Counted from the stretch's first letter, positions 1-15,899 are shown. The stretch: 64,000 nucleotides of DNA from Parapristionchus giblindavisi (GCA_943737045.1 CALSFV010000051.1:434001-498000), one strand, 5' to 3'. The notes: generated by a model from the sequence alone, not told the origin. Made by a program: numbers and translations.

Positions 1-600
1 TATAATGCATATTTGACATTGACATTGAATCAACTTTATCATCTTTAATGGGTGTTTCGTAGCTGGGTTGCCATGAGGTTTCTCCATTCCGAACGATTGT
101 ACGATTGAGAGTGCATAAGCTGCTGTAAACACAGTCTATGATGATAGATAGACAAGATACTTCATTAAATTCTGACTGTATTGAAGGGCAGTACGACATT
201 TTGGAACGGCCGTTTTGGAACGGGACGTTTTGGAACACGGCCGTTTTGGAACACGCCCGTTTTGGAACACGGCCGTTTTGGAACACGCCCGTTTTGGAAC
301 GGGACGTTTCGGAACACGGACGTTTTGGAACACGGACGTTTTGGAACGGGACGTTTTGGAACACGGACGTTTTGGAACGGGACGTTTTGGAACACGGACG
401 TTTTGGAACGGGACGTTTTGGAACACGGACGTTTTGGAACGGGACGTTTTGGAACACGGACGTTTTGGAACACGGACGTTTTGTAACGGGACGTTTTGGA
501 ACGGGACGTTTTGGTACACGGACGTTTTGGAATGGGACGTTTGGGGGGGGGGGGGGTGACATTTCAGCAACCGCATTTCGGCAATCGAAATTTCGGCAAC

Positions 601-1230
601 GGGGCATAACTCGGTTCGTAGGGGTCATAGATACATGAGGTGGGTATCAATGTGATCAGCATCAGTAACACTACCGTAATCTGCCGTAACCCAGTTTGGT
701 GGTCAGATTAAGTTCGGTCTGTCAGATCGGGGCATAACTCGGTTCTTAGGGGTCATAGTAACACGAGATGGGTATCAATGTGATCAGCATCAGCAACACT
801 ACCGTAATCTGCCGTAACCCAGTTCGGTGGGTCAGATTAAGTTCGGTCTGTCAGATCGGGGCATAACTCGGTTCTTAGGGGTCATAAAAACACGAGATGG
901 GTATCAATGTGATCAGCATCAGCAACACTACCGTAATCTACCGTAACCCGGTTCGGTGGGTCAGATCAAGTTCGGTGGGTCAGATTTCACTAAAAATTGT
1001 CGGAACAGCCACTACTTGTGCGAAATCATTATGAACTATTTCAAATTACCGTAATCTACCGTAACCCAGTTCGGTGGGTCAGATCAAGTGGGCTGGGTCA
1101 GATTTGACTAAAAATTGTCGGAATGGCCACTACGTGTGTGATATCATCATGAACTATATCAAATTATCGTAATCTACCGTATCCCAGTTCTGTGGGTCAG
1201 ATCAAGTGCGGTGGGTCAGATTTTAGTAAT
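601..1230. repeat. Inner tandem repeats of the foldback element (128 bp x3, then about 121 bp x2)
   Basis: GGGGCATAACTCGGTTC recurs at 601, 729 and 858, giving a period of 128-129 bp. It is followed by two copies of a unit around CACTAAAAATTGTCGGAA, about 121 bp each, ending near 1230. Short words such as TACCGTAA and GGTGGGTCAGAT are shared by both unit types. The inverted counterpart near 1650-1950 has fewer units, so the element is asymmetric inside. Confidence 0.8.
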
Positions 1231-1640
1231 AACACAACCGACATTCCGGTAACGTTCCATAACTATCGTACATGTAAAACTCATTGTATCAGCAATTTAT
1301 TCGTCGTTAAAACCGTGCTTTTGTTAAACAGCAATATTTTGACCTGATCTCTTTTAATATAGTAAATTCGAACGAGAGAAAAACAATGAAAAGAAAGAGA
1401 AATGGCGAAAATGAATGCAAAATAACGAAAATCACACACAATTCGCTTTACCGGCCTGATCCGTTCAGATCCATTCACGCCGTTCATGATACAATGTTTT
1501 TTACATGTTCGATAGCTTGTCGGGTCCTAGCAATTTTTTTTTCGAATTAAATTTGAAAATAGAAACAAAAATTTTTAAAAAATTTTTTAAAGATATTTTT
1601 AACGTCATTTACCGCATACCCCTGTTGTTAGTTACAGTTA
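1231..1640. other. Unique centre of the foldback element, no gene seen
   Basis: AT-rich sequence with no convincing open frame, no splice-flanked coding segment and no transposase motif. It separates the two inverted halves. Confidence 0.5.
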
Positions 1641-2270
1641 TGCTTACTCTAATCTGACACACAATTTTAGCGAAATCTGAGCCCTAAAACTTGATCTGAC
1701 CCACCGAACTGGGTTACGGTAGATTACGATATTTTGCAATAGCTCATAATGATTTCGCACAAGTAGTGGCTGTTCCGACAATTTTTAGTGAAATCTAACC
1801 CAACGAACTTGATCTGACCCACCGAACCGGGTTACGGTAGATTACGGTAGTGTTACTGATGCTGATCACATTGATACCCACTTCATGTTTCTATGACCCC
1901 TACGAACCTAGTTATGCCCCATTGCCGAATTGTCGGTTGCCGAAATTCGGTTGCTGAAATGTCACCCCCCCCCCCCAACGTCCCGTTCCAAAACGTCCGT
2001 GTTCCAAAACGTCCCGTTCCAAAACGTCCGTGTTCCAAAACGTCCCGTTCCAAAACGTCCGTGTTCCAAAACGTCCCATTCCAAAACGTCCGTGTTCCAA
2101 AATGTCCCGTTCCAAAATGACCCGTTCCAAAATGTCCCGTTCCAAAACGTCCCGTTCCAAAACCTCCGTGTTCCAAAACGTCCCGTTCCAAAACGTCCCG
2201 TTCCAAAACGACCGTGTTCCAAAACGTCCGTGTTCCAAAACGTCCCGTTCCAAAACGGCACGTTCCAATT

Positions 2271-4545
2271 AGCGCTTGTATGTTATATACAAATAGTTCT
2301 CATTCAGTCGGTTATCATCCGATCTACTGCCACACTGAATGATCGAAAGTTATATGTTCTATAGATTCAGTGCTAACAATGTCTAGCGTAGTACTTTTTA
2401 TACCATATACAAATATGGAACATATTCAATCTATGTACTATAAATGTTTGCTATATTAAAGTTTCAGGACTCTATACTTCTAACTAGTAACGTTGATGAG
2501 TATGTCCGTCTGTCTAGAGATCATTATTAAAATTTTTTTAGAATCCCTGGGTCAGGAACCCGGAAAATTCTTGGGCATTGATCTCCCGTCTCAAATGAAA
2601 TTGAAAAAAGAATTAGACGAGAAAAGAAATGAGGGGGATTTGACGAGAAAACAAACGGTGCGAATGAAGGTCGTCGTGGGTTTTGGTTCGAATCAACACA
2701 TTTTATGTTCCCATCGGGGAATCTTTTGAAAATTATTGAAAACATTATAATACTGTCCACATTGACCACTGTTTTTGCTCTTTTCTTCATTTTTCACTGT
2801 TTTGAGCAGTACATACATTTCAAAATTCGACAAAATTCTATACAAATATTATATTCGATTTCGATCTCAGCTATTATTCAATCTCAACTATTATCGGTGA
2901 AAATTAATGAAAATCAAATTTGTCAATGATTATTTGACATTGCTCAGTGTACATTGAGGAAGAAGTGGTATCTATCATCACATTATTCTCTCTAACAAGA
3001 GTTGTAAGAGTCATAATTCCATGAAACAGCGACCTCGTGTACCTCGCTATAAAGCCGACCATAGATGGGGTTGATTAGTCTCATTTGTATTCTCGTTCAC
3101 GAGTAGTATTCTAGCGACGATAAAATGTTGAAGATGTTGTGCGGCAAAACAAGTTGTGCGAGCATCAAGCTAAAGACAACTTTTCTCGTACACGCAACTT
3201 TTTTTCGACAGTTTTATGTTCTCTAGTAGTATTACTGTAGGATCACTATTTATTGATTTTTTGATCTGATATTGATAATAAATTAATCTCTATCAATCGT
3301 ACGCATTGGGGTGCTGTGAGATAGGGATGTTCTCCCGTGGGCAAACAATTGGTGAAACGATTGGTCAAATCATTGTCAAATCTTTGGTCCTTGGTCTAGA
3401 ATACTATTGTAGTTATTTTTACTGATGTCATTCCGTTCCGATGGTGCTATGGTTGATGAAGCCTTTTTTGCTCTTGGTATGTTGCGTTTCTTCGTCTGTT
3501 CAAATACATTCAAACATCATTTATTAACAAAGCAAAAACTGAACGTAAATGTTGCATTTCAATATATTCTGCCCTGAAGCGACGAGTTCACTATTTTCTG
3601 ATCCTTATTTTAAATTATATACGATGTTTGGTTCCTGGTTCTCAGTACAGTATAGCTGGAAAGAATTTCTTTCCTTGTGAAACTACATATTGGGCTAATT
3701 TTCAGACGCGAGCACTGATCAGTTCCAGGGACCCATTAAGAAATTATTATTTTGCTGGTATTCTTTTGTAGAGTGCTCAAGTACGCAAACTGGCTGTTAG
3801 AGGAATCTATTATATTTGTACCCTAACAATACCTCTGGTATTTTCAAACTAGTAGTTTAATTATCATTCCCACTAGTCGTAGACTTGCAAGTTTACGGCT
3901 AGTAAAACGCAAGTTTACTGCAAGTGGTGTGCAGTACTGTAATTCATTTCATTAAATGTGTTTTCACTTGTAGATAACTAACCGTAAACTTCTAGTCAGT
4001 GATGTAATTTAAGTAGACTGATAGTTTTGAAATACCAGAGACATTGCGGCCGAAACACGATAAAGCATATTCTTAGTCATAGTATATCAAAGAAGGAAAA
4101 ATGCACCTGGGCTGGAGTTGGCAGCATGCATTACATGCATTTCTTTGTCGTTGATCTTTTCATTAAAAAGGCAAAGTACAAACCGTTATTCAAAGCACAC
4201 CAAGTATTGCGAGTGATCACTGCTAGGTCAGTGATAAATCCAATTTATTACCGCGTGATCTACTCACTCTAATATCTTTCATATAACACTAAATTACTAT
4301 GTTTAGTTCCAAAAGAGTAAGGGAGGACAAATCACATGGGTCCATTTCATATGACAGAAAACAAAACTTTGGTTCCTCATGTGAATGGAATACTACCCAT
4401 GTCACTCACGACTCTTCAAAGTGGATGAAATGGAGTGGACGGATGAAATTTGTCGCCACCCCACATACATAACATGTGTCTCTCGAATTAATCCAAAACA
4501 TGACGGTTATAATTATTCTCACGTCTGAAGCTTTAAAAGTAACTA
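2271..4545. other. Stretch within the duplication with no recognisable gene
   Basis: AT-rich, with only short open frames that show no family signature and no consistent splice structure. The frames at 2493-2729 and 2527-2790 overlap on opposite strands and look like chance. The stretch is repeated nearly unchanged at 18565-20838, so identity between copies is no evidence of coding constraint. Confidence 0.5.
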
Positions 4546-4662
4546 TTTAAAGGACCATCTTAAGCTAATTTGAAACCATACGCACTGAAAACACACTCTC
4601 GTAGGCAAACGAAAGCGAGAGAGCAGTGGCAGAGAGGAGGGTTTCAAATTAGCTAAGTCCTT
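4546..4662. mobile_element. Palindromic CTCTCTCG MITE (M1), copy in duplication A
   Basis: A diverged copy of the M1 family described at 29504. It starts TTTAAAGGACCATCTTAAGC and ends in the inverse. The hairpin pairs CACACTCTCG with CGAGAGAGCAGTGG. Confidence 0.75.
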
Positions 4663-5141
4663 CGCCCATGTTTCTCTACTTCTATCCGACGCATGCTCAT
4701 TAGTACTTTCATCTTTCGGGCTCTGTCTCCTCTTCTATCCCTTCTTTCTCTGTCTCTCTGAATCTCCCAGACACTCATAATCCCCCATCCTTCTTTGTGC
4801 GCCATCACCATAAAAAACGCAGTCATGTATGATGTATAATGAATGCAACCAAGTAGTTATGGTCCCTATTTAATTATGCATCCACTGTAGATGAACAATT
4901 GTTATAGCTAGCAACCAGGAACCAGTTGGAGACGTTTTTTTAGCCTTCCAAAACTTGGTACACCCCGAGCTCTGACATTCTTTATCTGTGAGAAAGATTA
5001 AAATTAGTATTAGGATGTTCTCTTAAATATTTAGAGAACATGCAAACTTTACCATCACTTTTGAAGGATTTTTTTCGATTTTATGAATGTTTACTTTTTT
5101 TTAGAAATCTAACTGGTGGACAACGATCTATTCCTAGGCTA

Positions 5142-5500
5142 TTACGGTAGCTGGAAATATTCTAGAAAAATTTATCTCGTCGAGCTACGCTAGGAAGAAC
5201 CAAGCACGGATTTTTTATCGCAAGTTTGAAAAATAAAGTCAGTTTACGTTAACGTAGTACTACGGTAGATGGGTTACGGTAGCTGAAAATGGTCTAGAAA
5301 ATTTGTCTTGTTGAGTTACACAAGGATTGACCAAGCACGGATTTTTTATTGCAAGTTTGAAAAAGAAAGTCAGTTTACGTTAACGTAGTACTACGGTAGA
5401 TGGGTTACGGTAGCTGAAAATGGTCTAGAAAAATTTGTCTCGTCGAGTTACCTAAGGAGGGACGAAGCACGGAATTTTAATCACAATTTTGAAAAAAAGT
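5142..5500. repeat. Tandem repeat, about 131 bp x3
   Basis: TTACGGTAGCTG recurs at 5141, 5274 and 5404 with conserved interiors (GCACGGATTTTTTAT, GTTAACGTAGTACTACGG). It lies immediately right of the breakpoint of duplication copy A and is absent from copy B, so it marks the unduplicated flank. Confidence 0.85.
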
Positions 5501-5918
5501 GCAAATTTGGTACGTAATGAACGCGATACATAGGACACAAACAAGAAAAATGGTTGGATACATAATTTGCTATGCCGCAACGGGGCAGCATAAGTATAGT
5601 AGTGGAAATACCATGCATTCGATTAGCAAGATGAAACCAGTGATAATAGTAATAGTAATAGTAATTATTATCATTATTATCTATCGGTTTTGTTTCGATA
5701 TAATTTGGTACCATTACTTTCATTATGTCCCACTCTCAAATGTAATGCAACTGGAACACGAATTCCACCGGGTGGAAGGGTGCAAGTGAATGGTTTATTT
5801 TTTTCTCTTTCCTCGACTAGATTTAAATTTTTATTTATGACACCATTAATCAAAGTTCGACATGTCCTTCTTGACTTGCACCGTACGGAGTGGACTGCAA
5901 CAGAAACGTATCACCAAC

Positions 5919-6352
5919 CAGGGATGTGCGAAAAAAGATTTTCGAAAAAAATTCGAAAAACGAAAAATTTTCGAATTTTTATTTCGAAAATATCGAAAAA
6001 ATCGAAAAAAATATTTAAACAATGTTTTCTCTTTCAAAACCATCAACAGGCTAAATTTTACTATTGATATAATGTAAACGCAAGAATTCCAACTGTGTGT
6101 TTCTTAATTGAAGCTGCTTACATGATAAAATATATACTTTGGTCGAGCGAAGTTGTCTTTTTTTTTCAAAAAAAAATAATTTTTTTCCAAAAATGTCATA
6201 ATGTTTTTGAAAATTTGTGCTTTTTTCGTAAAAAATATTATCCGATTTTTTCGAATTATTTTCGAAAGATTTTTCGTCGAAAAACTTTTTCGAGAAAGTA
6301 TCGAAAAATCAAAAAAATCGAAGAATCGAAAAACGAAAAATGCACATCCCTG
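5919..6352. mobile_element. hAT-type MITE with low-complexity TCGAAAAA interior
   Basis: Inverted ends CAGGGATGTGC / GCACATCCCTG are bounded by an exact 8-bp target duplication TCACCAAC (5911-5918 and 6353-6360). An 8-bp duplication with CAGGGxTG ends is the hAT hallmark. The 434-bp interior is mostly degenerate repeats of TTTCGAAAA and codes for nothing. Confidence 0.85.
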
Positions 6353-6479
6353 TCACCAACTACCCCAGTCAATGAAGCCAAGGACGAAGTGTCCCATAAC
6401 AGTCTTCTCCTGGTATCGTCATTTCAAGAACAACCATTTTTCTTTGGTTGAAAACCCAAGGTCATAACGTCCTACCAGC

Positions 6480-7310
6480 TAAAATGAAGGCCTGGTTCTT
6501 CGAACTGACAGAAGTTGGCCGAAGCAGAGTTTGTGATACCTGGAGCAGACAAATTGGTACTCCAGGATCCACTCTCCATCACATCATCATTCGGTCTTCC
6601 CTTCGACCAAGGGCATCTTAATTGATTCCTCATGTGCTCTCGGTCCTATTCTCAAAACAGCTCAAAAACCGAGTCGACATCTCCACTTCAAATCTCGGCC
6701 GTTCCCGATCCACTGATTGGGTGATGTATATTGTCTACCAAGTTGCTAAGTGGGTCTCGCACGACAACCCTGATATAATGATGGAATGGCTGCCCGCCTG
6801 AAAGGATGCTAAAACCGCCCCTAAACCCAATCCGAATGGAATGAAAGAGTCGCACTCATTCTTCCTCTGCTTTCTTGGTGTGGTTTATTACGAACTGCTA
6901 CCTGATTGGCAGATTGTTAACACTAATGCCTTATGCAAACAACTACAGGAGATGTAGGGCTCAGTCCTTTTCAGCCACTTTATGTGAGGAAAAACATTGT
7001 TTTTAATGAACAGCGCAAGGACACATCACTCTAACAAGACGCAGATCAAACTGAAGAATTTAGATATTGGCTGACTTCCCTATCCGCTGTATCCCCCCGA
7101 AATATCCCATTGTGATAGCCACGCTTTCCGATCTCTCTAGCACTGCTGCAGAGGGAAAACCTTCCATAGGCTGACCGATGAGAAACGCGAGATCGACCTT
7201 TGGATTGCCTCGCTCCCTAATGAGTTCTGCCAGAACGGTGTCATGCAGTTGCATACTAGATGGAGGACAGTTGTTCATAAACGTGGACAGTATGTCAGCA
7301 TTTGAATGTA
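6480..7310 (+). pseudogene. Mariner transposase remnant
   Basis: Translated across frameshifts and stops, it shows mariner transposase landmarks in order: KWVSHDN (near 6750, the WVPHEL region), then GVVYYELLPDWQIVNTNALC (near 6890, the YYELL...VN signature), then a C-terminal part ending LWIASLPNEFCQNGV (near 7200). At least five in-frame stops are present, so it is dead. It lies in the long intron upstream of the first visible kinase exon. Confidence 0.75.
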
Positions 7311-11345
<4,035 letters not shown>

Positions 11346-12940
11346 ATTTTGAATTTCCCGCCCTTCCCTGATTCAGGGAATCGATTGCAACCTTGTACAG
11401 TATATGCTATTCTTATTGATCTGCACCCGTCTCTAGCGCCTACTTCACACACACCACTCACTCGATTACTACTGTGGTCACGATTCGATATATACATTGT
11501 CTTACTGTATCATGTATCATTATTGATTTATTGATTTTTTGTATCAGTCCGCACTCCCCAACTCATTTCTCTACCATCTCTTTCCTCCTGCTCACGCGAA
11601 ACCCGTGCAATATCTCTACCCAAAATTGTGCTCTTCTAGATTTTTCTCATTCTTCTCCTCTCCGCTTTCTGCCGTTTCCCAATCTACTGCACCACCACGT
11701 ACACCCCACACGCGTATTCTACGATTGCTCCGTTGTAGCCCCCCCCCCTCCCCCTCTTCTTTTGCCTTTATTTATTAATTAAGCCTTCCCAGACCAATCA
11801 ATAATCAGCAATATAGTTTCTATACGATCTGTGCATTTACCATATAATCAATCATTGCTCACACACACTGTCTCGACCCTCGATATATGCCATCACTTTT
11901 GGTATTAAGCGCTCTAACCACACGCACCCGCATACGCTCCCTCCGCACCACCCATTACACCACACACCATGGATATTCGTTCTACGTACGCTTACATGTC
12001 TAGCCATGCCTCTGACATTAGAAAATCATCTATATACTATCATTAATCCCCAAATATCATCATAATCACTTCATTGCTCCAATTAGGCTAATCTACGCGC
12101 ATACAAGTCTTATACTCTTACTATGGCCAACGAACCCCACGCATTTTATTAGAATTTTTAAATATTATTCCGTTCAGCTTGTTCTGTTAATTACGCCCTG
12201 TCCCACGTCCCCAGAACCTCTTCGAGTATTTGTGATATATCTCACTCGTTCGATCAATCGATATTTGTAAATCCACCGTCCAGATCCCAGTTGCAATGTG
12301 TGTGTGTACTGTGCCTATTTGTCTCTCAAATCAATCAATAACTTCTCTATCACTATTCAACCAACCAATCAATCAATCAATAGCCCACTCGCCCTACCGT
12401 ATACCGCATCGCACCGCACACTCACTCCTCTGTACCAGTAGCAGCAATTATTCTATTTGTCTTCCGCCTCGTAATCTAGTAGTTGTTGGTTCCCCCCCCA
12501 TCCTTTGCTAATCACACACTTATCAATCGATATTGCGTGCTACAGTAGCCTGATTAACTGTCCAACGATAATAGAGATTACTGTATTCAATTACTCGCAA
12601 TCAATCAATACTCTCCCTACCCTCGATTACAGTATTCCCAATGTTTTTGATCAGTTCTATCTTTTGTTCATTTCATACCTTGTAGCCGTATCACTTTCTC
12701 TAACTGTCTAAAGTGCCAATATATTTGCGTCCCCTCTTCTCTTTCTCTCTTTTCTCTCTCTCTCTCTTTGCTTCTACTCAATCGATCGATATATCTCGCT
12801 ACTAGGTCCCGAGCGGAAATTGAAGAATATATGTATTGTAGCTACCGTATACCCTGAGACCCATCTTTCTCTGCTTGTCTGTGTACGCTAGGGCGCGAAC
12901 TACTACTGTGTGTAATAAAGAATTTACTGAATATCGATTT
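11346..12940 (+). other. Long 3' untranslated region of the kinase gene
   Basis: About 1.6 kb after the stop codon without an intron or coding frame. It is pyrimidine-rich with many CAATCAATC and CTCTCT stretches. The first convincing poly(A) signal is AATAAA at 12914-12919. An earlier cleavage site cannot be excluded. Confidence 0.5.
12914..12919 (+). terminator. Poly(A) signal of the kinase gene
   Basis: AATAAA, 182 bp before the splice acceptor of the next gene on the same strand. The spacing is typical between genes of nematode operons. Confidence 0.55.
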
Positions 12941-13112
12941 GTTGGATGATCTGTGACAGTGAATAATCAATCGTTGGTTTCTCAAATTAAAGTCAAACGT
13001 CTCAAGTAGACTTCTTGTGAAGCAAAATTGTTGTCTGCGTGATCTTTGATCTCGATTGCTGGTCTTTGAACTTTATTTATGCTGATCTTTGATCTCTGCA
13101 GTCGTTGAGGCG

Positions 13113-15212
13113 ATGAGCAGCATCGTGCAAGAGGACGAGGAAAACCCGCAAATGAGCACGACAAAGTTCTTCGTGAGTTGTGCCACTCATTTACTAGGCA
13201 CTATGTCGAATGAGAACCGATGAATTCCATGCGATTTACTAATATTCAATTTAATCCTCTTCCTTGTAATATGACACGATTAAGATACGATATAAACGTA
13301 TAATTAAGGCAATACAATGAAATGTAGAAGCGAGAGATAATTTAGTAAATGAAAATCGATTTTTTCAATAGAACGCAACGTGATAAGAGAATAGCCAACA
13401 ACACAAAAGAGTGCATACAATGTTTTTGAAAGCATTCCGTAAGCTAATTTTACTCTCTTTATCGGCAATGCACTCTCTCGGAGAGATAAAGAAAGCGATA
13501 GAGTATGGCCAGAGCGGAGAGTTTCGAGTCAGCTCGTTGTGATGCTTTAAATCTCGTAGTCATTGAAGTCAAGCGAAGTGTTCGATAAGTAATATTCAAT
13601 CAATATTATTTGCAGATCTTCAAGGATCCTGATCCGGGTTTCAGCCAGACCGCCATCTCTGTCTTCACCAACTTTATCCTCTCCAACATGCTGCTGTTCG
13701 GCGTGACCGGCAATGCGAAGATGGCGTAGTGCGTTAGCCTTCTATTCTCCTTCTCATATTATATCTTCGATGGAAAATTGTGAATCATCAACCTGGCCAG
13801 GAATAGAATTTGTTCAAAATTCCTTCGAGCGTAAGAAGTTTAAGGCTGAATGTTCTACTCTCAACTGTCCTTGAATTCTTGCTTTTTGTAAAACCAAAAT
13901 CTGGCCAAAAAAGGTGTAATTATTGTATACTTTAAATTCAGAGAATTTTGTTTTTCAGTCTAACCTCGATGGTGACCATTCCGGTCTCGGCGATTATGTG
14001 TGTGCGCGACTCGAATGTGGACTACGAGAAGTGGAAGGAGATGCGGTTGCTCAAGTTGAAGGGAATCCCCGATAGGCACGATCATATATTTTTGTTCAAC
14101 TCACATTTTCAGATCTTTAAACTGACCTATAATTGCTATAAACTGGCATTATTTCTCTAAAATTCCTCGTTTTTCGCTTCTCTCTCTCTTTGTCTCAGAA
14201 ATATGCAACTAGTGACCCTTTTTTTTATAAGCCAGACAATTTATAAACTGACCCGTAAACGATGTGGGTGGTCGATAATATATGAGGCCGTTTGCGAGAA
14301 AGTCGAACAAGGTCCGGCACATCAATTTTTCGAAAACCTGCGAGAAGAGGTTTTCGAGGATGCTGATGACGATGGACATGTTCATTTTGCACCTGGAGTC
14401 CCAATTGAGGCCAGACGGCGTCGCGTTGAAATCGCGTTTTTGGTCATTTCTTGTCGCCTGATGGTGCTAAAATTAACAGACCAATGTTTCCGGTGTAGAA
14501 TTTGATGGCGATCACGCCTGTCTAATTCATTTTTCATGAAAAAATTTCACAAGCTTCAAAAATGTAACTTTTCTCAGAGGCAAAAGTGTTCGAGCGACAT
14601 AGCTAGATCGGATCGGAATTACCAGAGAGAGGAAACTATCTATCTGTTGTGAGCGACCAGATTACTTCACAGAAAGTTGATTTTCTCGCTTTTCCGTTCA
14701 CCAAAATCGTTGAAATTTTTTCTGTTGCACCCTGAGGTAATTCCGATCCGATCTAGCTATGTCGCTCAGGACACTTTCGCCTCTGAGAAAAGTTACATTT
14801 TTGAAGCTTGTTAAATTTTTTTTCATGAAAAAAATGAATTAGACAGGCGTGATCGCCATCAAATTCTACACCGGAAACATTGATCTGTTAATTTTAGCAC
14901 CATCAGGCGACAAGAAATGACCAAAAACGCGATTTCAACGCGACGCCGTCCGGTGACTCCAGGTGCAAAATGAACATGCCCATCGTCATCAGCTCACGCA
15001 GGTTTTCGAAAAATTGATGTACCGGACCCCAGTCACTCTTGCTCTACTCTCTCGCAAACGGCCTCATATGGGTGCGGAATTTTTGGGCTTTTTGGCTGGG
15101 TCTCTGCTAAAATCAATTAAATAAATCGATATTTTGCAGATTTCTCCCGTACCGCTGCAAGTACGACTGGACGGATTACGACAGAAGGAAGAATCCTCCC
15201 ACGATTGATTGA
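13113..15212 (+). CDS. Small two-helix membrane protein, NDUFC2-like (tentative)
   Basis: Exons 13113-13172, 13616-13728, 13959-14075 and 15140-15212 encode 120 residues from ATG to TGA. An acceptor (CTCTGCAG, ending 13101) lies 12 bp before the ATG, as expected for trans-splicing. Two hydrophobic segments (about residues 30-50 and 58-75) are followed by a charged tail (DYEKWKEMRLLKLKGIP, KYDWTDYDRRKNPP). Small size, two close helices and a long charged tail after an R/KxD turn resemble mitochondrial complex I subunit NDUFC2 (B14.5b), but I cannot confirm this by alignment. The third intron uses a GC donor (GATAG/GCACG), required by the reading frame, and contains a 784-bp palindromic MITE. 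An M1 MITE sits in the first intron. It is probably the second gene of an operon with the kinase. The coding model is firm; the family name is not. Confidence 0.75.
13424..13550. mobile_element. M1 MITE in intron 1 of the NDUFC2-like gene
   Basis: Hairpin with GGCAATGCACTCTCTCGG on the left arm and GGCCAGAGCGGAGAGTTTCG on the right. It ends GCTTTAAA. Confidence 0.75.
14283..15066. mobile_element. Palindromic Tc1/mariner-type MITE, TGAGGCCG family (copy 1)
   Basis: The element is almost entirely an inverted repeat with arms of about 390 bp. It runs from TGAGGCCGTTTGCGAGA to TCTCGCAAACGGCCTCA and is flanked by TA on both sides (14281-14282, 15067-15068). Shared words between arms include GACGGCGTCGCGTTGAAATC and AAATTCTACACCGGAAACAT. 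It fills the GC-AG intron of the NDUFC2-like gene. A longer relative lies at 27970-28982. Confidence 0.88.
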
Positions 15213-15494
15213 GTGGGCCGGAGTACGGTAGATGAGACGATGCTGTATCGATTGATTGATCATAATTGATTCTCATTTCGCTTTCCTTACCGGTAGTGCA
15301 TAAGTGATGCAAGTGTAGCGTAGGTTTATCTCTGTATCGATTTGTTTGAATAGATTTTTCCCATTTATGGAATCAACTGATTCTCTCAATATTATTGATC
15401 TTTTGTTGCTGTGTCGTTGTCTGTTATAAATATTGATTGATATATTCTATAAACGCAAAGATGCCTCTCACTCCTACCCATTGCATTTGATGGA

Positions 15495-15500
15495 AATAAA
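15495..15500 (+). terminator. Poly(A) signal of the NDUFC2-like gene
   Basis: AATAAA about 280 bp after the TGA, followed by a second overlapping ATAAAT. Confidence 0.55.
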
Positions 15501-15634
15501 ATAAATTCAGATATCTCATCATTGTTATTGGATTATTTGCTGACATTGATATAGTCGTGATCGGTTTTATAGTTTATGATTTCATGTTGTTTTGTTTGGG
15601 GTCCACGGACCCTCAAGATGTTCTCAGGTGTTTG

Positions 15635-15885
15635 AATCCTTGCATGATCCAAGTAAAATTCGTGCAATTAATGGCATGATCATGCATGGAAAATACTCGA
15701 ATCATGCATGGATTATCCGTGATCATGCATGGATTCTGTCATTCCATGCATGATCACAGAAAATTCGTGCATGATCACGGAAGATCCATGCATGATCACG
15801 AACGATGGATATTCCATGCATGATCATGCATGGAATGTCGAATCATGCATGATTATACTTGTATTCGTGATCATGCAAGGATTTC
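15635..15885. repeat. Tandem palindromic repeat, CATGCATGATCA core
   Basis: At least eight copies of ATCATGCATGGA or its reverse complement TCCATGCATGAT, spaced by variants of ATTCGTGATCATGCA. Because the unit is itself a palindrome, the block can fold in many registers. Confidence 0.85.
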
Positions 15886-15899
15886 AACACCAGAGTTCT

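Larger units (their letters stand above)
198..2270. mobile_element. Foldback-type element with tandem-repeat arms (copy A)
   Basis: The two ends are inverted copies of each other. The left arm (198-543) is a tandem array of alternating 15-bp (GTTTTGGAACGGGAC) and 16-bp (GTTTTGGAACACGGAC) units. The right arm (1975-2270) is the reverse complement of such an array. A run of 13-14 G or C separates each array from the inner part, where the inverted homology continues (TGACATTTCAGCAACCG on the left, CGGTTGCTGAAATGTCA on the right). This resembles Drosophila foldback elements. No transposase is visible. Long open frames reading FWNGTFWNTDV are products of the repeats and not genes. No clear target duplication was found. 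Confidence 0.75.
1..5141. repeat. Segmental duplication, copy A
   Basis: This stretch matches 16268-21443 in direct orientation almost base for base. I see about ten substitutions, a few homopolymer length changes, and one extra 31-bp repeat unit in copy B. Similarity ends after CCTAGGCTATT in both copies. The left limit is unknown because copy A starts at the window edge. The duplicated block contains a foldback-type element and about 2.9 kb with no recognisable gene. The high identity points to a recent event, or to an uncollapsed haplotype in the assembly. Confidence 0.92.

Noticed and set aside
198..543. Array of 15/16-bp repeats that superficially resembles a CRISPR array
   Set aside because: There are no unique spacers between units, the genome is eukaryotic, and an inverted partner array marks a transposon arm.
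136..638. Several overlapping long open frames on both strands (FWNGTFWNTDV, SKTSRSKTSVFQNV and similar), again at 1883-2364, 16248-16924 and 18179-18658
   Set aside because: They are readings of the 15/16-bp tandem repeats, which are open in many frames. The same arrays are open on both strands and show no non-repetitive domain.
2493..2929. Short frames that are conserved between the two duplication copies (also 18787-19223)
   Set aside because: The whole segment is duplicated at the same identity, so conservation is no evidence of coding. No start context, splice structure or domain was found.
4027..4272. 81-residue frame in the duplication, repeated at 20320-20565
   Set aside because: Same reason as above. 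It reads through direct repeats and shows no recognisable family.
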